A DNA stretch of 64,000 bases, taken from NCBI GenBank assembly GCA_963924555.1, contig OZ004586.1:8514501-8578500 (forward strand), read 5' to 3'. The stretch is from Crambe crambe (Eukaryota > Porifera > Demospongiae > Poecilosclerida > Crambeidae). The notes under the pieces were generated by a model. That model searched no databases, had not been told where the DNA came from, and saw only the letters and a program-made list of their open reading frames with translations. Below are positions 58,837-64,000 of the stretch, piece after piece; position 1 is the stretch's first letter; each line of letters opens with the position of its first letter. The translations under genes were made by a program, and so were the position numbers.

Positions 58837-59756
58837 AAAGTTAGCTGGCTAGCAGGTCTGCATTATATTTTTGGCGATCATCAGTGCAATTGCTAGCTAC
58901 CTGGTGCATGGTCCAGAGTAGCTACTCAGAGATGCCTACTAGCTACCTGGTATCTGAACCACTGCTACTTTGCAAGGGTGGGCTGGTCACTAGATGGTTG
59001 ATACCTCTTCTTTCTGGAATGCCTAAAATTGTTGCAGTATCATACTACTGGTAGCAGAGTGGAACACGTAACAGTACCGTCTCAGAAGTGCAAAGTGGAT
59101 GTAACATATGTAACAGCACAGTCTCTTAACTACTGTTTTAATAATTTCTCCCAGCATGCTATGTATATTAGCTTGATTATAGAGAATTAAAGTGGACAGC
59201 TAATTTGAGAGTCCTACAATGTTACACCAGTCAGAAATAGCCAGTGCCACCTGGCACTATTATTTTGTGTTTTTAATGAGACACTACACCATGCCAGCAC
59301 TGTTGTCTGGTGGAGTATCAAGTGCTTGAGGATCTGCAATAGGGAGAGCAAACCAAAAAAAGAAACAAACAAAAATATATGGTATTAAAACCAGACCTAT
59401 ATCTCGTATACATATGCAATGCAAAGTAACTGAGGTGTGGTACCACAACTGAACGTAGGGACTCCTTCCTTATTCAAGAACTTTGAATATTTTGGCTTAC
59501 ATAACATACTCTATACACTAAGTCTTGTGTAACACCAAGCAACAAAGGAGAAGGAAGCTCTCATAGTTGTCATACATAACAAAATTTTAACAGGACTGCA
59601 TGTAAGTTTGCAAGCTCTCCTGGACTTTGCTATGCTCTATACTTGATTATAACCCAGTACAGATCCAGCTGCTATAAGCTTATAGTCAGTATAGCAGCAA
59701 TTTTGTTTTAAATCAGCAAAAGTACTTCTGACACCTTCTGGGCACTCGCGCGACTG
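57985..59756. other. intergenic DNA, no gene recognised
   Basis: AT-rich with a (GT)n tract (58,792-58,833) and one GGGGTGGCTTTGGAGGCTAAAGC-type transposon scrap at 58,395-58,435. No protein motif is seen on either strand. Confidence 0.6.
58792..58833. repeat. (GT)n microsatellite
   Basis: About 20 GT units with one GCG near the end. Confidence 0.95.
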
Positions 59757-62030
59757 GTAAGGTATCGTCCGACACAAAATGGTGCAGAACCAATTCTCGA
59801 TCTCAGCTCAGTTCCAATCATTATTTTGGTGCGGTGTTGAAATAATTTCGCAGTTCGAATTAGAATTCGAATTAGAAATCGAATTCGAATTCGAATCGCG
59901 TTCATCTTAAAGGAATTGGAATTGGAATGTGTTTTTCACAGAGAAACTCGAAGTGGAATCGTGTTTAGCGCATAGCAAATTGGAATTGCAATAGTGTTTG
60001 GTGTATATGGAATTTCAAAGAATGCAAAGAGTGGGCTAGTATAGTGCTAAACAAGCATAGTTCTTAAAAAGGCTGTTTCTCAAGTGTTAAAGGGTATAAT
60101 TGCGAGTAACAATGGTAGTTCGACTTTGTGGACCTCTGGAGCTTGGATGTTAAAAGTATAGGTAGTGATCATTTATATGTACATATGTACTTTTTAAAGG
60201 TGCCTGTAAAAAAATCATGTCGATGTTACTGTTTCTTCAGATTACCCATGGCTGGCTGTCAAGAAAAGCTATAGTAAAGAAGGATACTATAATGTAACAA
60301 CTAATACTGTCACTTTACACATATTTCCTTTCATATTATAATTAAAAAAATGATAATAACAAGTACTGATAGTGCACTGCTGAACATCCAATTCATCGAG
60401 AGATTTGTTGTGATATACTTATTTTGAGGGATCAAGATGAAGCTGCCCCAGTGTATCCTTTCCTGCCCCTGATAGCTACAAGAAGGTATCTCATCTCCTC
60501 ATATAAAGAACAACAACATAGTGAAATGGCTTCTTAAACCATCAATGGCAAATGGCATGCCATCTCCAGCCCTGCACAAAATTAAAACTACTTGAGTATA
60601 CATATGATCAACTAGTATCTTTCATTTTATACCAAAAATAAGGCAGCTAGACTTCTATTTTAGTAGTAGGAGTGCCACAAAACTTTTCAGTCACCTGTTT
60701 CCACGTTCTTCTTCCATAGCAACAGTAAATAGACTAAACTGACATGATAAACTACTACAGCTATAGGTCATTGAGCCTTTTCACTTATAATCATAATTAT
60801 TGCTGCGCTAAATACCTTGCCTTTCACCCTCTTTCTTATTTTGTGTAAGATTTCTCTGTTCGCCAGGTACCTACACCATAGATATAAGAGGTTTACGGGC
60901 CGCGGGATTGGAAACGGATCACGTGCTCTCGTTAGCAACTAACAACCGAGGCGCGTTGACAGCTGAATGACAGCACTTTTGTCAAAGTTGCTGTTCTGAC
61001 AAGATCCGTGAGGTAAGACTTATGCCAATGATACTATAATACACTAGGGCATAGATTTACTGTATGAAATAAATTTCAGCTCAGATTTTCGAGTTTATTC
61101 CTACAAATACTACTGTAGTGGTTAATGGGACTGTAATCCCTCTCACGCTTGATGGAATCAATTGCTGTTGCCCATTTTCTGATCAAAAGGCATGTAAACT
61201 TTAGCTACATGGAATAGTAATGTTGGTTTTTGTATTAGCTGACATATATTGTCTCTAGCATTTGCAAGTGGTGTTAAAGCTGTAATCCCTCTCCCAAGAA
61301 ATAGATTAACAATATTGCAACTGTATTAGTTATTTCAGTGAAAGGATAGAACAGTAAATGGAATTGGTGCATTTGTTTTCTATACAATAGTCATCCTATG
61401 GAGATGGTAAGCTTACTATAATTATTTCCCCCCTAATATCCATAGGGTCCACAGGACAGCTGACTGAGCCGAATTCTTGAGGTGGATGGTGTCAAAATCC
61501 AACAGCCAAAAGCTGGAAGTATTGCAATAATGTTGATGAGAGAGAACTGAGCAGAAACTGGCGGATAACTTTGGGGCAAAATTATCTAGCTATAATAATA
61601 ATGAATTTATGTCTAATCTTAATACCAAAAGTCATTCTGGCCTTTCTTTCAAATCAATCACATGTATAATGAGCAATGATAGGTACTCATAGTTATAATT
61701 ACAAGGAAAAAAGTTATGAATAATTAATAACTTCCTTCCTCAGACTCTCCAACTTCAACTCTCTGACTCTTCACTTCTTCAATACCTTCCCCTTAGCTTA
61801 CTTGTACTATTCTGTGAGCTGTAGGGGCAGAATATCACTTTAACTGCCTTGAAAGGAGTGAATATTGATCTCTTTTCACAACGATTAATATAATTAATGC
61901 TGCATGCGCGTGCGCATCTGTCAACGCGCCACGGTTGTGCAGTTCATTGGGCGTTTCCAATCCCGTAAAACCTCTTATATCTATGCCTACACGGATGGTC
62001 TATAAATTCTACGCGCGCATGCCCTGTTTC
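59757..62030. repeat. rearranged duplicate of 44.1-45.5 kb
   Basis: 59,757-60,014 is the reverse complement of 45,262-45,518. 60,013-60,876 continues directly as a forward copy of 44,122-45,006. 61,986-62,030 resumes the same copy after a P MITE. The inverted and direct parts meet at TTCAAAGAATG. The copy ends in CCCTGTTTCC where the second gypsy begins. A double-strand-break or template-switch origin is likely. Confidence 0.85.
60877..61985. mobile_element. P-superfamily MITE A, copy 2, with empty site available
   Basis: Same ends and interior as 23,185-24,301 (1,109 bp; a few substitutions and small indels). CCTACAC is duplicated at 60,870-60,876 and 61,986-61,992. The unoccupied site is preserved in the parental copy at about 45,000 (GGTACCTACACGGCCGGATG), proving the 7-bp duplication. 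Confidence 0.93.
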
Positions 62031-62039
62031 CTGTAGTGA

Positions 62040-64000
62040 GACCTTTTGTACTATGATGAGATGATCAGAGACAGATTGGTGGTGGGGATAAGCAATGCCA
62101 AGTTATCAGAAAAACTGCAGTTGGACCCCTCACTGACATTGGAAAAAGCCATCACACAAGCAAGACAGAGTGAAGCTGTACATCAGCAACAATCTCTAGT
62201 CAGAGGGAAAGCATTAGAAGTATCTGACCTCCCTATTGGAGCTATCCAAAGGAGAAAAAGCTATTCCCAGAAAAGTTATACCCACAAGGTGAAACCCTCG
62301 AACAGTGATAAGCAATCATCTTGTTACAGATGTGGGAAATCACCCCTTCATGACAGACAACACTGCCCAGCACGAGATGTCAGCTGCCGAAAATGTGGTA
62401 AGAAAGGACATTATCAATCAGTGTGCCGAACTTCCACAAAGGTTGACAACATTCACCAGAGTGGCAGCAGCAATAATGCAGATGCCTTCCTCGGGGCAGT
62501 AACAACAGATCCAAAAGAAGACACTTGGGAAGCTACCGTAAAGATTAATGAAACACCTGCCAAATTTCAAATTGATACTGGAGCTGAGGTAACTGCAATT
62601 TCGAAAACTTTGCATAAGACCATCGGAAGTCCTCCATTATCATCACCAGGAAAAGTACTGAAAGGTCCCAGTAATAGTAACCGTCCAGTCCTCGGAAAAT
62701 TCACAGCAACACTGAAAAGAGGTGACAAGAAAACTGACCAGAGTCTCTATGTGGTGAAGAATCTCCACAGACCTCTCCTTGGACGACCAGCAATTGAAAA
62801 CTTGGAGTTATTAGCACGAATCAATAACATTGCCAAAGATCACCATGATCCAGTGCAGAAATTTTCACATCTCTTTCAAGGACTTGGCAAGTTGGAAGGA
62901 AACTACACAATCAAGTTGAAAAATGGAACTGAACCTTATGTCCTCACTACTCCTCGGAGAGTCCCAATACCATTGATGGAAGCAGTTCGAAAGGAGTTGC
63001 AAAGGATGGAAGAGCTAGGAGTCATCACACCAGTCACAGAACCTACAGAATGGTGCTCTGGGATGGTGGTAGTCCCAAAAACAGGTGGAAAAGTGAGAAT
63101 CTGTGTGGACTTAACCAAGTTGAATCGGTGTGTGTGCAGAGAGAGACATATCCTACCAGCAGTAGAGCAGATCCTGGCCCAACTAGCAGGAGCCAAAGTA
63201 TTTTCAAAACTGGATGCCAACTCAGGTTTTTGGCAGATTCCGTTAGCAAATGAATCGTCTCTGCTCACTACGTTTATTACTCCTTTTGGCCGATATCGAT
63301 TCAACCGCCTTCCATTTGGAATTACGTCAGCTCCCGAACATTTCCAGCATCGTATGTCAGGAATTCTACAGGGCCTAGACGGAGTGGTGTGCATGATGGA
63401 CGATGTTCTTGTTCATGGAAAAACCCAAGAAGAACATGACCAATGCCTACAGAAGGTTCTCCAAAGATTGGCTGAGTCAGGATTGACTTTAAATCGAGAA
63501 AAATGTCAATTCAACAAAGACCAAGTCACGTTTCTGGGCCAAGTGGTGAACAAAGAAGGAATCCAGGCTGATCCAGATAAAGTCACTGCCATTCGAGAAG
63601 TCCCACTACCAAGAAATGTGGGAGATATACGCCGCTTCTTGGGAATGGTGAACCAAATGGGAAAGTTTATTCCCAATCTGGCACAGAAAACGAAACCATT
63701 ACGTGATCTACTAGTTCAAGAAAACCTCTGGACTTGGGGGAATTCCCAACAGAAATCTTTTGAAGAGGTGAAAGAAGCTCTCACAACAAGTCCAGTGCTA
63801 GCACTATTCGATCCTAGCCTGGAAACAGTGATTTCTGCCGATGCATCATCATTTGGACTAGGAGCAGTTTTGATGCAAGTACAGAACTCCGGAGAGCGGA
63901 AGCCAGTGGCATACATATCCAGATCAATGTCTCAAACAGAACAACGTTATGCTCAGATAGAAAAAGAAGCATTGGCCTTCACCTGGGCATGTGAGCGTTT
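62040..64000 (+). CDS. second Ty3/gypsy family, gag-pol, open to window end
   Basis: One open frame on the plus strand from about 62,040 to the last base. It begins inside gag (DRLVVGISNAKLSEKLQLDP), continues through two zinc knuckles (CYRCGKSPLHDRQHC; CRKCGKKGHYQSVC), protease (FQIDTGAEVTAIS), reverse transcriptase (FSKLDANSGFWQIPL; VCMMDDVLVHG) and enters RNase H (SADASSFGLGAVLM; YAQIEKEALAFTWACE). No stop is seen. The 5' end, LTR and start of gag are missing at the junction with the duplicated segment. The 3' part lies outside the window. It is a sister family of the 50,591 element and the parent type of the relic in TRAF intron 2. Confidence 0.9.

Overview
The window reads as nuclear DNA of an intron-rich, AT-rich, transposon-dense marine invertebrate. 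A demosponge is the best guess. The support is spliced animal genes (a TRAF-type RING/MATH protein, a HECT ligase, a Bicaudal-C-like SAM protein, a METTL14 relic), the abundance of short AGCTA-rich words, and a mix of KDZ, P-like, Ty3/gypsy and IS3EU-like elements. Species is inference. Nothing suggests a prokaryote: there are no operons or CRISPR arrays, and every long gene reads through GT-AG introns. Exon joins were made by hand; phase agrees at every junction unless stated.

Layout. 1-7.4 kb holds broken gene copies (TRAF fragment, METTL14 pseudogene, RING-NHL pseudogene), a 51-bp minisatellite, an inverted pair of hammerhead-bearing repeats and a RAG1-N-terminal-like zinc exon. 7.4-11 kb is a repeat copy followed by about 2.4 kb of palindromic satellite. 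11-15 kb is inverted-repeat DNA and a LINE tail. 15,068-23,010 is one 7.9-kb unit carrying two intact convergent genes, a homeodomain-plus-HMG-like protein (+) and a KDZ transposase (-). It sits at a TA inside another repeat whose two halves still flank it. 23-28 kb has a P-type MITE and a decayed 3.1-kb DNA transposon with an XPG/FEN-like relic.

28,112-33,693 is a complete 10-exon TRAF-like gene (511 aa) with TATA box and poly(A) signal. A SAM-domain gene follows on the minus strand. 36.2-45.1 kb is a cluster of P-superfamily elements. It includes a 5,024-bp copy with an intact transposase of about 807 aa on the minus strand converging on a second accessory gene on the plus strand. Five P-family copies in the window all have 7-bp target duplications.

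45.9-48.4 kb is a HECT E3 ligase gene (-). 50,591-54,825 is a complete Ty3/gypsy element with identical 159-bp LTRs and one in-frame stop. 55,827-57,984 is an intact spliced IS3-type DDE integrase gene (+). 59.7-62 kb is a rearranged copy of the 44.1-45.5 kb region. From about 62,040 to the window end runs the open gag-pol frame of a second Ty3/gypsy family, whose decayed relative lies in TRAF intron 2.

The two most notable systems are the two-gene, tail-to-tail DNA transposons (KDZ plus homeodomain/HMG; P transposase plus accessory protein). In each, a conserved transposase is paired with a separate, convergently transcribed, apparently non-catalytic protein.
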